64,000 nt of DNA. It comes from Alphaproteobacteria bacterium (GTDB taxonomy: Bacteria; Pseudomonadota; Alphaproteobacteria; UBA8366; Aestuariispiraceae). Location: the NCBI GenBank assembly GCA_024743195.1, contig JANSXE010000004.1, positions 310,001 through 374,000 on the forward strand, given 5' to 3'. Of the stretch, positions 1-9,114 are shown in pieces (the first letter of the stretch is position 1; every line of letters begins with the position of its first letter). A program made the translations under genes and the position numbers. The notes under the pieces were generated by a model. It was not told the origin of the DNA. It saw only the letters and a list, made by a program, of their open reading frames with translations, and searched no databases.

Positions 1-1
1 G

Positions 2-424
2 CCCGACGTGATCTGGAACATCGAAAAGGGCATGGCGCTGACCGCCGACGACATCGCGGCCGCCGAGATCGCCCGGGCGGAACTGCTGACGCGCTGCTGG
101 GCCTTCTTCGAGAGCTACGACCTGCTGTGCTGCCCCGCGGCCATCGTGCCGCCCTTTCCGGTCGAACAACGCTATGTCGACGCGGTCGACGGCCATCGCT
201 TCGACAATTACGTCGACTGGCTCGCCATCTGCTCCGCGATCACGCTGACCGGTCTGCCGTCGATCTGCGTGCCCTGCGGCGTCACCGAGGACGGGCTGCC
301 GGTCGGCCTGCAACTCGTCGGTCCGCCGCACGGGGAGGCCCATCTGCTCGGCATGGCCAAGCGGTTCGAGGAGGCGACCGGGCTGCGCGGCAGGACGCCG
401 ATTGATCCCGTCTCGAACGGGTAG
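2..424 (+). CDS. Amidase signature family protein, C-terminal part
   Basis: This is the C-terminal 140 residues of an amidase; the reading frame is open at the left edge, so the start and the catalytic Ser-Ser-Lys region lie outside the window. The visible part has the family's late elements: the CPAAIVPPFP stretch, a TGLPSICVPCG segment and the GLPVGLQLVGPPHGE motif that closes the fold. Such enzymes hydrolyse amides, but the substrate cannot be read from the C-terminus. GatA is a less likely identity because the tail is that of a generic amidase. The next gene is 93 bp away on the same strand. Confidence 0.85.
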   Translation, partial: PDVIWNIEKGMALTADDIAAAEIARAELLTRCWAFFESYDLLCCPAAIVPPFPVEQRYVDAVDGHRFDNYVDWLAICSAITLTGLPSICVPCGVTEDGLPVGLQLVGPPHGEAHLLGMAKRFEEATGLRGRTPIDPVSNG

Positions 425-517
425 AGCGCGGCCCGGCCCGCGTCGTTGCGCCGGGGCGCGCGGCCGGGTACATTGCACCGCACAATTACAGCCCGCAGCC
501 TGAGGAGCCGGCCGACG

Positions 518-985
518 ATGGACAATGTGCGCCTGCATGAAGAGCTTAACGGCTACTTCATCGAGGATCTTTCGGTCGGCATGTCGGCCGTCTTCGCCAA
601 GACGATCACGGAGGCCGACATCGTCATGTTCTCCGGCGTCACCGGCGACATGAACCCGGTCCATGTGAACGAGGAATTCGCCAAGGACAGCATCTTCAAG
701 GGCCGCATCGCCCACGGCATGCTGACGGCGAGCCTGATCTCCACCGTGCTGGGCATGAAGATGCCGGGGCCGGGCTGCATCTATCTGAGCCAGGATTTGA
801 AGTTCCTGGCCCCGGTGCGCGCCGGCGACACGGTCTCCGCCCGCGCGATCATCACCGACATCATTCCCGAAAAGAAGCGCATCGTCTGCAAGACCACCGC
901 CAGCGTCGGCGAGAAGCTGGTCTGCGACGGCCAGGCCAAGATGATGGTTCGCTCCCGCGCCGAGGAAGAGGCCGCCAAGGGCTGA
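518..985 (+). CDS. MaoC-like (R)-specific enoyl-CoA hydratase
   Basis: A 155-residue single hot-dog protein of the MaoC/PhaJ type. The hydratase motif is visible as the segment from ITEADIVMFSGVTGDMNP to VHVNEEFAKD, with the catalytic Asp and His, followed by GRIAHGMLTASLIS. The family hydrates trans-2-enoyl-CoA to (R)-3-hydroxyacyl-CoA, linking beta-oxidation to PHA or other lipid synthesis. I chose the ATG at 518 because the upstream in-frame extension (from 446) is Arg-rich and unlike the family. A dehydratase of another thioester is possible. Family is sure, substrate is not. Confidence 0.85.
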   Translation: MDNVRLHEELNGYFIEDLSVGMSAVFAKTITEADIVMFSGVTGDMNPVHVNEEFAKDSIFKGRIAHGMLTASLISTVLGMKMPGPGCIYLSQDLKFLAPVRAGDTVSARAIITDIIPEKKRIVCKTTASVGEKLVCDGQAKMMVRSRAEEEAAKG

Positions 986-1084
986 CCGCCCGCGCCGGCC
1001 TCGCCTAGGGGCTGGGCGGGCCCTGTCGGCTTCGCTACAGTCCGACCCGATCATGCCTTGCTGTGCAACGGGTCCGAAGCGTCC

Positions 1085-2035
1085 ATGCAGATCATTCACG
1101 AACTCGCGGGCTATCCCGCGGAGGCGCGGGGCGCGGTCCTCGCGCTCGGCAATTTCGACGGGGTGCATCGCGGCCACCAGGCGGTGGTCGGCCGGGCCGT
1201 GCGGCTGGCGGAGGCGGACGGCGCGCCGTCCGGCGTGCTGACCTTCGAGCCGCACCCGGTGCGGTACTTCAAGCCGGACGCGCCGTCCTTCCGACTGACC
1301 CCGTTCCGCATCAAGGCGCATCAGCTCCAGGCGCTGGGTCTCGACCTGCTGGTTTGCCTGACCTTCGATCACGCCGTCGCAAACCTGACGGCGGACGCCT
1401 TCATCGAGGAGGTGCTGGTCCGCGCCCTGGGCGTGGGGCGCCTCGTCGTCGGCTACGACTTCTGCTTCGGCAAGGGCCGCACGGGCTCGGTCGAGACGCT
1501 GAAGGCGGACGGGCGGTTCGCCGTGGAGGTCGTCGACCCCAGCGCCGGCGGCGACGGCGAGGTCTATTCCTCCACCCGTATCCGCGAGTATCTGACGCAC
1601 GGCCAGCCGGGACAGGCGGCGGCGCTGCTCGGGCGGCCGTTCGAGATCGAGGGGACGGTGGTCGAAGGCGCCAAGCTCGGCCGCACCATCGGCTTTCCGA
1701 CCGCCAATCTGGCGCTCGACGACTATCTGCGGCCGGCCTACGGCGTCTACGCCGTGCGCGTCGGCGTGAGCCCGCCCGAGGGGGCGGAGCCGCACTGGCA
1801 TGACGGCGTCGCCAATTTCGGCCGCCGCCCCACCGTCGACGGGATCGGCGAGGTGTTCGAGGTCTATCTGTTCGGCTTCGAGGGCGACCTATACGGCGCC
1901 GACCTGCGCGTGGCGCTGATCGAGTTCATCCGGCCGGAGCAGAAGTTCGACGGGCTCGACGCGCTCAAGGCCCAGATCGCGGAGGATTGCCGCAGCGCGC
2001 GCTTCATCCTCGACACCCGCGCGGCCGGCGCGTAA
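1085..2035 (+). CDS. ribF: Bifunctional riboflavin kinase / FAD synthetase
   Basis: 316 residues, the usual RibF length. The N-terminal FMN adenylyltransferase domain begins with LGNFDGVHRGHQ (nucleotidyltransferase HxGH-like motif) and contains the YDFCFGKGRTG and STRIREYL segments. The C-terminal riboflavin kinase domain starts near residue 185 with GRTIGFPTANL and has GVYAVRVG and NFGRRPTVDG. It converts riboflavin to FMN and then FAD in the cytosol. The ATG at 1085 gives the standard MQIIHEL start; the upstream in-frame codons are not conserved-looking. RibF often precedes ileS-lspA in proteobacteria; here a PLP enzyme gene lies between. Confidence 0.96.
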   Translation: MQIIHELAGYPAEARGAVLALGNFDGVHRGHQAVVGRAVRLAEADGAPSGVLTFEPHPVRYFKPDAPSFRLTPFRIKAHQLQALGLDLLVCLTFDHAVANLTADAFIEEVLVRALGVGRLVVGYDFCFGKGRTGSVETLKADGRFAVEVVDPSAGGDGEVYSSTRIREYLTHGQPGQAAALLGRPFEIEGTVVEGAKLGRTIGFPTANLALDDYLRPAYGVYAVRVGVSPPEGAEPHWHDGVANFGRRPTVDGIGEVFEVYLFGFEGDLYGADLRVALIEFIRPEQKFDGLDALKAQIAEDCRSARFILDTRAAGA

Positions 2036-2057
2036 ACCGACGCTTGCCGCGCGGGCG

Positions 2058-2176
2058 GCCTCGCCCTTCGAGACGGCGGCTCCGCCGCCTCCTCCGGGTT
2101 TGGCCCCATCGCCGAGTGTCACAGACGCTTGAGCCCTCGTCCGAAGGAGGCCCGGCCGGGCCGTCTCGAAGGATGC
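2058..2176. repeat. Paired inverted intergenic repeat (copy A)
   Basis: Two copies of a short palindromic element lie head to head between ribF and the PLP enzyme. CCTTCGAGACGGC (2065-2077) is repeated exactly in inverse orientation at 2160-2172. Each copy has its own hairpin: GGCGGC-TCC-GCCGCC at 2075-2089 and the palindrome GGCCCGGCCGGGCC at 2149-2162. A related pair lies at 18898-18996. The layout resembles the CCTTCGAGACGC...CTCCTCAGGATGAGG repeats I recall from alphaproteobacterial intergenic DNA. The GAAGGA ribosome binding site of the next gene falls inside the right arm. Confidence 0.7.
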
Positions 2177-2181
2177 GGGCG

Positions 2182-3360
2182 ATGTCCGAAGAAAGTGCGA
2201 CCCAAGACATGACCGACGCCCAGGACCCCCGCACCCTGCTCGCCCAGGCGATGCATTACACCGACCCGGCGACCGGCGCGGTCAGCCCGCCGATCCACAT
2301 GGCCAGCACCTATGCGCGCGACGCGGACTACGGCCTCGTCGCCGGCGCCAGCTACAGCCGGGCCGACAACCCGACCTACCGAACGGTCGAGCGGGTGCTG
2401 CGCGAACTCGACGGCGCGGCGGAAAGCCTCGTCCTCTCCTCCGGCATGGCGGCGATCGCCTGCGTGCTAGAGACGGTGCCGTCGGGCAAGCGGGTCGCCG
2501 CGCCGACGGTGATCTATCACGGCACGCTCGAATATCTCGAAGGGCTGGCGGCGCATCGCGGCGTCGAGCTCGACTTCTTCAAGGCGGGCGAGCCCGGCGC
2601 GCTGGAGGCCGCGATCCGACCGGGCGAGACCGATCTGGTCTGGATCGAGCCCATCGTGAACCCGACCTGGGCGGTGGTCGACGTCGCGGCGGCGGCCGAG
2701 TCGGCGCACGCCGCCGGCGCGGCGCTGGCGGTCGACGCCACCTGCACGCCGGCGCTGACGACGCGTCCGCTCGCGCTCGGCGCGGACATGGTGGTGCAGT
2801 CCGGGACCAAGTATCTCGGCGGCCACAGCGACGTGGTGGCCGGCGTGCTCTCGACGGCGGACGCCGAGAGCCCGCGCTGGGCCCGCGCCCGCCGCCTGCG
2901 CAGCCTCGCCGGCGGCGTGCTGGGCCCGATGGAGGCGTGGCTCCTGCTGCGCGGCATGCGCACGATGGCGCTGCGCTGGGAGCGGGCCTGCGACAACGCG
3001 ATGGCGATCGCGCGCCATTTCGACGGCCACCCGGCGCTCGACGGCGTGCTTTATCCCGGGCTGGAGACGCATCCCGGGCACGCGACCGCCGCGCGCCAGA
3101 TGACCGGCGGCTTCGGCGGCATGCTCTCGCTGCTGCTGAAGGCCGATTTCGCCGGGACGCAGCGCGTCGCCACCCGCACCCGCGTGATCCTGCCCGCCAC
3201 CAGCCTGGGCGGCGTCGAGAGCCTGATCGAGCACCGCAAGGCGATCGAGCCGCCGGGCAGCGCCGTGCCGGACAACCTGCTGCGCCTGTCGATCGGGATC
3301 GAGGCGGTCGAGGATCTGATCGCGGACCTGGAGCAGGCGCTCGCCGGCGTCGGCGGCTAG
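2182..3360 (+). CDS. Cys/Met-metabolism PLP-dependent lyase/synthase
   Basis: A 392-residue fold-type I PLP enzyme of the cystathionine gamma-synthase/beta-lyase family. Visible hallmarks are SYSRADNPTYRTVERVL near the N-terminus, LSSGMAAIACVL, the WIEPIVNPT and VDATCTPALTTRP segments, and the PLP lysine in QSGTKYLGGHSDVVAG. The C-terminus has LPATSLGGVESLIEH and LRLSIGIE, typical of the family. It probably acts in transsulfuration or sulfur amino acid degradation (lyase, synthase or methionine gamma-lyase); sequence alone does not decide. The ATG at 2182 has GAAGGA eight bases upstream, inside an intergenic repeat arm; an in-frame ATG at 2173 is the alternative. Confidence 0.88.
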   Translation: MSEESATQDMTDAQDPRTLLAQAMHYTDPATGAVSPPIHMASTYARDADYGLVAGASYSRADNPTYRTVERVLRELDGAAESLVLSSGMAAIACVLETVPSGKRVAAPTVIYHGTLEYLEGLAAHRGVELDFFKAGEPGALEAAIRPGETDLVWIEPIVNPTWAVVDVAAAAESAHAAGAALAVDATCTPALTTRPLALGADMVVQSGTKYLGGHSDVVAGVLSTADAESPRWARARRLRSLAGGVLGPMEAWLLLRGMRTMALRWERACDNAMAIARHFDGHPALDGVLYPGLETHPGHATAARQMTGGFGGMLSLLLKADFAGTQRVATRTRVILPATSLGGVESLIEHRKAIEPPGSAVPDNLLRLSIGIEAVEDLIADLEQALAGVGG

Positions 3361-3441
3361 CGCGCCGGGCTGGAAATCCCGCCGCATCTGGCGTAAACCG
3401 GCGCGCAGTCGAGATTTCCCCAATGCGTGAGAGCCGCCGCC

Positions 3442-6327
3442 ATGAGCGCCGAGACGTCCGAGACGCCCGACTACCCCGACTACAAGGACACGATCAACCT
3501 GCCGCATACGGAGTTTCCGATGCGCGCGGGCTTGGCCCAGCTCGAGCCGAAGATTCTGGCGCGTTGGGAGGAGATCGGGCTGTGGGAGAAGTTGCGCGCG
3601 GATTCCAAGGGGCGCGAGAAGTTCATCCTGCATGACGGCCCGCCCTACGCCAACGGGCACCTGCATATCGGCCACGCGCTGAACAAGATCCTGAAGGACG
3701 TCATCAACCGCTCGCGCCAGATGACGGGCTATGACGCGCCCTACGTCCCGGGCTGGGACTGCCACGGCCTGCCCATCGAATGGAAGATAGAGGAGCAATA
3801 CCGCGCCCGGGGCCTGGACAAGGACGCCGTGCCGATCGTCGAGTTCCGCCGCGAGTGCCGCGAGTTCGCGGACCACTGGATCGACGTGCAGCGCGAGGAG
3901 TTCAAGCGCCTGGGCGTGCTGGGCGATTGGGACAATCCCTACCTCACCATGGCCTATGAGGCGGAGGCGGTGATCGCCGACGAATTGGGCAAGTTCCTGA
4001 TGTCGGGCGCGCTGTTCCGCGGCGCGCGGCCGGTCTGGTGGTCGGCGGTCGAGAAGACCGCGCTGGCCGAGGCCGAAGCCGAGTACATGGAGCACAAATC
4101 GACCACCATCTGGGTCAAGTTCCCGGTTGTGGCGGCGGCCGATCCGGCGCTCGACGGTGCGAGCGTGGTGATCTGGACGACCACGCCCTGGACCATCCCC
4201 GGCAACCGCGCCGTCGCCTGCCATGAGGCGTTCGACTACGCCGTGGTGGAGGCGACGGAGGTTGCCGAGAAGGCCGGCGCCGTCGTTGGCGAGCGCTTCG
4301 TCGTCGCCAAGAGCCTGGTCGCGGCGACCTGCGAGCAGGCGGGCGTGACGGACCATAAGATCGTGGCGACGCTGCCCGGATCGAAGATCGCCGGCTCCGT
4401 CTGCGCCCACCCCTGGCGCGGCCATGAGGAGGCCGACGGCCATTACGATTTCGACGTGCCCGTGCTGACGGCGGACTTCGTGACCGACGACCAGGGCACC
4501 GGCTTCGTCCATATCGCGCCGGGGCATGGCGCGGACGACTGGCGTTTGGGCCGCGCCAACGGGATCGAAATCCCGCAGACCGTGGGCGAGGACGGCTGCT
4601 TCTACGACTTCGTGCCGCTGATGCACGCCGCCGCCGTCGTCACCCAGGAGGGCAAGGAGGGGCCGGCCAACGGAACCGCCATCCGTCTGATCGCGCAGGC
4701 CGGCAAGCTCTTGGCCAAGGGCTCGCTGCGCCATCAGTATCCGCACAGCTGGCGCTCCAAGGCGCCGCTGATCTTCCGCAACACGGCGCAATGGTTCATC
4801 TCGATGGAGACGAACGATCTGCGCAAGAAGGCGCTGACGGCGATCGAGGCGACCGACTTCTATCCGAAGTCCGGCCAGAAGCGCCTCTATTCCATGATCG
4901 AAAGCCGGCCCGACTGGTGCGTCAGCCGCCAGCGGGCCTGGGGCGTGCCGATCCCCGTCTTCGTGCACAAGGAGACCGGCGAGCCGCTGCGCGACCAGGC
5001 GGTCGTCGACCGCATCGTCGAGGCGTTCCGGCAGGAGGGCGCCGACGTCTGGTTCAGCGCCGACCCCTCGCGCTTCCTCGGCAACGACTACGCCGTCGAC
5101 GAGTATGAGCAGGTGCGCGACGTGGTCGACGTCTGGTTCGACAGCGGCTCCACCCACGCCTTCACGCTGGAGGCGCGGCCGGACCAGCAATGGCCGGCCT
5201 CGCTCTATCTCGAAGGCTCGGACCAGCATCGCGGCTGGTTCCACTCCTCGCTGCTGGAGAGCTGCGGCACCCGCGGGCGCGCGCCCTACGAGGCGGTGCT
5301 GACCCACGGCTTCGTCATGGCCGAGGACGGCCGCAAAATGTCGAAGTCGCTCGGCAACGTCGTCGTCCCGCAGGAGGTGACCGACAAGTACGGCGCCGAG
5401 ATCCTGCGGCTCTGGGTCGTCTCGGAGGATTATTCCGGCGATCTGCGCATCGGCGAGGGCACGCTGAAGCAGCTCACCGACTATTACCGCCGCTTCCGCA
5501 ACACGTTGCGCTGGCTGCTGGGCAACCTCGCCCACTACGACCCGGCCAAGCGGGTCGAGGCCGCGGCGATGCCGGAGTTGGAGCGCTGGGTGCTGAGCCG
5601 TCTGTCCGATCTCGACGGCGTCGTGCGCCGGGGGATCGAGGACTACGATTTCACGCTCATCTTCCGGGAGCTGCACGAGTTCTGCGCCGTCGACCTGTCC
5701 GCCTTCTATTTCGACGTGCGCAAGGACGCGCTCTATTGCGACGCGGCGGACGATCCCAAGCGCCTAGCGGCGCTGACGGTGCTGGACGAGGTCTTCAACT
5801 GCCTCACCGCCTGGCTCGCCCCCATCCTCAGCTTCACGACGGAGGAGGCCTGGCTCACGCGGCACGGCGAGGGGCCGGACGTCTCCGTCCATCTGCGCCA
5901 GACGCCCGACGTCCCGGCCGCCTGGCGCGACGCGGCGCTGGAGGAGAAGTGGGCGGCCGTGCGGCGCGCGCGCCGCACCGTCCTCGCCGCGCTGGAGCGC
6001 AAACGCGCCGACAAGGAGATCCGCGCCAATCTGGAGGCCGCGCCGACGGTGCATGTGCCCGCCGACATGAAGCCGCTCTTGGAGGCGGTGGATTTCGCGG
6101 ACGTCTGCATCACCTCGCAGATCGCGGTGACGGACGCCCCGGCGCCCGCGGACGCCTTCCGCCTGCCCGATGCGGCGGACGTCGCCGTGGTCTTCGCCCG
6201 CGCCGAGGGGGAAAAGTGCCAGCGCTGCTGGAAGGTGCTGCCCGATGTCGGCGGGAGCGCCGACGCCCCGGACGCTTGCGCGCGCTGCGCCGCGGTCGTC
6301 GCCCAGCGCCTTGCGGCGGCCGAGTAG
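3442..6327 (+). CDS. ileS: Isoleucyl-tRNA synthetase
   Basis: 961 residues, the expected size for bacterial IleRS. It charges tRNA-Ile in the cytosol. The HIGH motif is in [11 protein letters not shown] near residue 73, the editing domain contains the conserved [11 protein letters not shown], and the KMSKS loop ([10 protein letters not shown]) is near residue 632. The C-terminal zinc knuckle is intact: KCQRCWK near residue 926 and CARC near the end. The ATG at 3442 gives MSAETSE; a GTG 15 bases upstream is possible. It is followed after 43 bp by lspA, the classic ileS-lspA pairing. Confidence 0.98.
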   Translation: MSAETSETPDYPDYKDTINLPHTEFPMRAGLAQLEPKILARWEEIGLWEKLRADSKGREKFILHDGPPYANGHLHIGHALNKILKDVINRSRQMTGYDAPYVPGWDCHGLPIEWKIEEQYRARGLDKDAVPIVEFRRECREFADHWIDVQREEFKRLGVLGDWDNPYLTMAYEAEAVIADELGKFLMSGALFRGARPVWWSAVEKTALAEAEAEYMEHKSTTIWVKFPVVAAADPALDGASVVIWTTTPWTIPGNRAVACHEAFDYAVVEATEVAEKAGAVVGERFVVAKSLVAATCEQAGVTDHKIVATLPGSKIAGSVCAHPWRGHEEADGHYDFDVPVLTADFVTDDQGTGFVHIAPGHGADDWRLGRANGIEIPQTVGEDGCFYDFVPLMHAAAVVTQEGKEGPANGTAIRLIAQAGKLLAKGSLRHQYPHSWRSKAPLIFRNTAQWFISMETNDLRKKALTAIEATDFYPKSGQKRLYSMIESRPDWCVSRQRAWGVPIPVFVHKETGEPLRDQAVVDRIVEAFRQEGADVWFSADPSRFLGNDYAVDEYEQVRDVVDVWFDSGSTHAFTLEARPDQQWPASLYLEGSDQHRGWFHSSLLESCGTRGRAPYEAVLTHGFVMAEDGRKMSKSLGNVVVPQEVTDKYGAEILRLWVVSEDYSGDLRIGEGTLKQLTDYYRRFRNTLRWLLGNLAHYDPAKRVEAAAMPELERWVLSRLSDLDGVVRRGIEDYDFTLIFRELHEFCAVDLSAFYFDVRKDALYCDAADDPKRLAALTVLDEVFNCLTAWLAPILSFTTEEAWLTRHGEGPDVSVHLRQTPDVPAAWRDAALEEKWAAVRRARRTVLAALERKRADKEIRANLEAAPTVHVPADMKPLLEAVDFADVCITSQIAVTDAPAPADAFRLPDAADVAVVFARAEGEKCQRCWKVLPDVGGSADAPDACARCAAVVAQRLAAAE

Positions 6328-6370
6328 CGGGACCGGCATGTCGCGCACATCCGGGGCCGAGGGGTTCACC

Positions 6371-6874
6371 ATGAAGCCGAAGCGCGGGCGGCTTGGGCTT
6401 GGGCTCGCGCTGGCGCTGATCGTGCTGATCGTCGATCAGGCGCTGAAACTCTACATGGTGCTCGTCGTCATGGACCCGCCGCGGATCATCCCGGTCACGT
6501 CCTTCTTCGACCTGGTCATGGTCTGGAACCGCGGGGTCAGCTTCGGGCTGCTGGGCGGCGGGGTCGTCGGGCCTTTCGCGCTGTCGGCGCTGGCCCTGGT
6601 GATCGCGGGCGTTCTGACGAACTGGCTGCGCACGGCGGAGACGACGCTGCTGGGCGTAGGGCTCGGGCTCGTCATCGGCGGGGCGATCGGCAATGCGATC
6701 GATCGTCTGCATTGGGGGGCGGTCGCCGACTTTTTCTCGATCTCTATTCCATTCATTCCGCTGGCGCTCTTCAACCCCTGGCCCAGCTTCAATGTGGCGG
6801 ATATGGGCATCTCGATCGGGGTGCTTATCGTCCTGGTCGACGGCTTGTTACCGGCGCGCAAAGCGCTTAAATAG
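6371..6874 (+). CDS. lspA: Lipoprotein signal peptidase (signal peptidase II)
   Basis: A 167-residue inner-membrane aspartyl protease that cleaves prolipoprotein signal peptides after lipidation. Four hydrophobic segments are visible. The two catalytic aspartates are in GNAIDRL (residue 111) and FNVADMGIS (residue 144), the conserved pair of the family. The ATG at 6371 is preceded by GAGGGG at six bases; an in-frame ATG at 6338 would add 11 residues and is less likely. The downstream gene encodes a lipoprotein, one probable client. Confidence 0.95.
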   Translation: MKPKRGRLGLGLALALIVLIVDQALKLYMVLVVMDPPRIIPVTSFFDLVMVWNRGVSFGLLGGGVVGPFALSALALVIAGVLTNWLRTAETTLLGVGLGLVIGGAIGNAIDRLHWGAVADFFSISIPFIPLALFNPWPSFNVADMGISIGVLIVLVDGLLPARKALK

Positions 6875-6953
6875 ATCAGGGCTTTGCGGCGCGTCGGCGC
6901 CGCGCGCCGACACCGTTCCGAACGGGACATAAGCGGGAAACGGGCCGATCTCG

Positions 6954-7559
6954 ATGGGCGAGGGCAGGATAGGAAGACGGCGGGTCGCGATGCGCGCGGC
7001 GGCGTTCGCGCTGGGCGCGGCGGCGTTGGCGGGCTGCACGGCCGACACCGGCAGCATCCTGGGCCTCGACAAGCGCACGCCGGACGAGTTCGCCGTGGTC
7101 TCCCGCGCGCCTTTGACCCTGCCGCCCAATTACGGGTTGCGGCCGCCCGATCCGACGGGCCAGCGCACGCAGGATCTGCGCCCGCGCGACACCGCGCAGG
7201 AAGCCCTGTTCGGGCGTGACGCCGCCCGGCGCCTGCAGGAGGAGAAGGAGCGGCTGCGCACCGAGGGCGCGAGCCAGGGCGAGATCGCGCTGTTGGAGCG
7301 CACCGGCGCGCTTGAGACGAGCCCGGACATCCGCCAACTCGTCGAGCAGGAGAGCGCGGCGCTCGCCTCCGAGCAGGAGAGCTTCGTCGACGATCTGGTC
7401 TTCTGGCGCGATCCGGAGGAGCCGGGCGACGTGGTCGACGCCGCCCAGGAGCAGCGCCGGCTGCAGGAGAACGCGGCGCTGGGCCGCGAGGTCACCGACG
7501 GCGACACCCCGCTGATCCGCCGCGACAGCGAGCGCGCGACCTTCGAGTGGCCGTTCTGA
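6954..7559 (+). CDS. DUF3035 lipoprotein (BamF-like)
   Basis: A 201-residue secreted protein with a lipobox (AALAGC), so it should be anchored in the outer membrane by LspA processing. The mature N-terminus carries TPDEFAVVSRAPLTLPPNYG and RPPDPT, the signature of DUF3035. In Caulobacter a member called BamF belongs to the BAM outer-membrane assembly complex; that role is inferred here. The middle is charged and helical; the C-terminus ends in FEWPF. A second ATG at 6990 would give a shorter leader starting directly before the hydrophobic stretch; either start works. It lies between lspA and the two M16 genes, on the same strand. Confidence 0.8.
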   Translation: MGEGRIGRRRVAMRAAAFALGAAALAGCTADTGSILGLDKRTPDEFAVVSRAPLTLPPNYGLRPPDPTGQRTQDLRPRDTAQEALFGRDAARRLQEEKERLRTEGASQGEIALLERTGALETSPDIRQLVEQESAALASEQESFVDDLVFWRDPEEPGDVVDAAQEQRRLQENAALGREVTDGDTPLIRRDSERATFEWPF

Positions 7560-7680
7560 GCGCGCATCGGCTTCCGCTCCGGCCTTTCTGAGGGCGAGCG
7601 CCGGCGGCACTGGATCGCGCGCGCCCGAGACCCCATCTTCCAGGACGCATGACCGGCTCTCATTCCCCTTTGGAGGATCG

Positions 7681-9114
7681 ATGGAGCATCGACCGATCCG
7701 CCGCCACGCGGCGCGCGCTCACTCTCACCCGTTCGCCGCGCGGACCTTCGCTCTCCTGTCCGCGCTTGCGCTCGCGGCGTTGCTCTGGCTTGCGGCAGGG
7801 GCGGCGTCGGCTCAGGTCTTTGACGCGCGGGAGTTCACGCTCGACAACGAGCTGACCGTCGTCGTGGTCGAAAACGACCGCGCCCCCGTCGCAACCCAGC
7901 TCCTGATGTACAAGGCCGGCGCAATGGACGAGGCGCCGGGCAAATCTGGCGTCGCCCACGTGCTGGAGCATATGATGTTCAAGGGCACGCGCGAGGTCGG
8001 GCCCGGCGAGTTCTCGGCTCTGGTCAGCCGCCACGGCGGGCGCGACAACGCCTTCACCGGCCACGACTACACCGGCTATTTCCAGACCGTCGCCGCCGAC
8101 CGGCTTGAAATGGTGATGCGTCTCGAAGCCGACCGCATGCGCAACCTGCTGCTCGCGCCGGAGCATTTCGAGCCCGAGCTGCAGGTGGTGCTGGAGGAGC
8201 GCAACCAGCGGGTCGAGAACGAGCCGGCCGCGCTCCTGAACGAGCAGGCCGCGCCCGCGCTCTACTTCAACCACCCCTACGGTCGGCCGATCATCGGCTG
8301 GCGGCATGAATTGTCGGCGCTGACGCTGCCGGATCTGCAGGCCTATTACGACGCCTTCTACGCCCCGAACAATGCGGTCCTGGTGATCGTCGGCGACGTC
8401 GAGTTCGCGCAGGTGCGCGAATGGGCGATGACGTATTACGGGCCTATCGCGCCGTCCGAGATCGCGCCGCGGCCCGGCTGGCGCGAGCCGCCGCATCTTG
8501 CCGACCGCACGGTGGCGCTGCGCGACGAGCGCGTGCGCCAGCCGAGCTGGTCGCTGCGCAAGATCGCCCCCAGCTACGGAACCGACGGGGCCGTCCCGCA
8601 GGTCTATGCGCTGCAGATCCTAATGGACATCGTGGGCGGCGGGCCGACCTCGCGGCTCTACCGCGCGCTGGTGGTGGAGGACGCGCTCGCCGTCTCCGCC
8701 GGCGGCTGGTACTCGGCCAACGACCGGGGCCCGGGGACGATCGGGGCCTACGCCCTGCCGGCGGAGGGGCGCAGCCTCGACGAGGTGGAGGCCGCGGTCC
8801 GCGCCGTCCTGCAGGACGTCATCGAAAACGGCGTCACCGAGGACGAGGTCGCGCGCGCGGTCCGCCGCCTGCAGGATTCCGCCGCCACGGCGCGGGACAG
8901 CCTGATGGGCCCGGCGCAGGTGATCGCCCGCGGCCTCACCATCGGCCTGAGCCTGGAGGAGATCGAGACCTGGCCCGAGCGCATCGGCGCCGTCACGCCC
9001 GATCAGGTGAACGAAGCCGCCCGCGCGGTCCTCGGCGCGCAGGGGGAGGTCACGACCCGCCTCCTGCCCGCCGCCGAGACGGCCGCGCTCCAGACGTCGG
9101 AGGAGCCCTCCTGA
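7681..9114 (+). CDS. M16 zinc metallopeptidase, catalytic subunit
   Basis: 477 residues with a signal peptide ending near AGAASAQ, so periplasmic or membrane-associated. The inverted zinc motif HVLEH (His93, Glu96, His97) and the downstream zinc ligand in VVLEERNQR near residue 172 are present, so this member should be active. Two peptidase halves follow in the M16 order: N-terminal catalytic domain, then the inactive C-terminal domain (GGGPTSRLYRALV). It probably degrades peptides. Its stop codon overlaps the start of a second M16-like gene by one base, so the two are almost surely co-translated and may form a heterodimer. Confidence 0.93.
   Translation: MEHRPIRRHAARAHSHPFAARTFALLSALALAALLWLAAGAASAQVFDAREFTLDNELTVVVVENDRAPVATQLLMYKAGAMDEAPGKSGVAHVLEHMMFKGTREVGPGEFSALVSRHGGRDNAFTGHDYTGYFQTVAADRLEMVMRLEADRMRNLLLAPEHFEPELQVVLEERNQRVENEPAALLNEQAAPALYFNHPYGRPIIGWRHELSALTLPDLQAYYDAFYAPNNAVLVIVGDVEFAQVREWAMTYYGPIAPSEIAPRPGWREPPHLADRTVALRDERVRQPSWSLRKIAPSYGTDGAVPQVYALQILMDIVGGGPTSRLYRALVVEDALAVSAGGWYSANDRGPGTIGAYALPAEGRSLDEVEAAVRAVLQDVIENGVTEDEVARAVRRLQDSAATARDSLMGPAQVIARGLTIGLSLEEIETWPERIGAVTPDQVNEAARAVLGAQGEVTTRLLPAAETAALQTSEEPS

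Noticed and set aside
2467-5676. A 1069-codon open frame on the minus strand
   Set aside because: It is antisense to the PLP enzyme and ileS, has Arg/Gln/Ala-rich shadow composition and no family motif.
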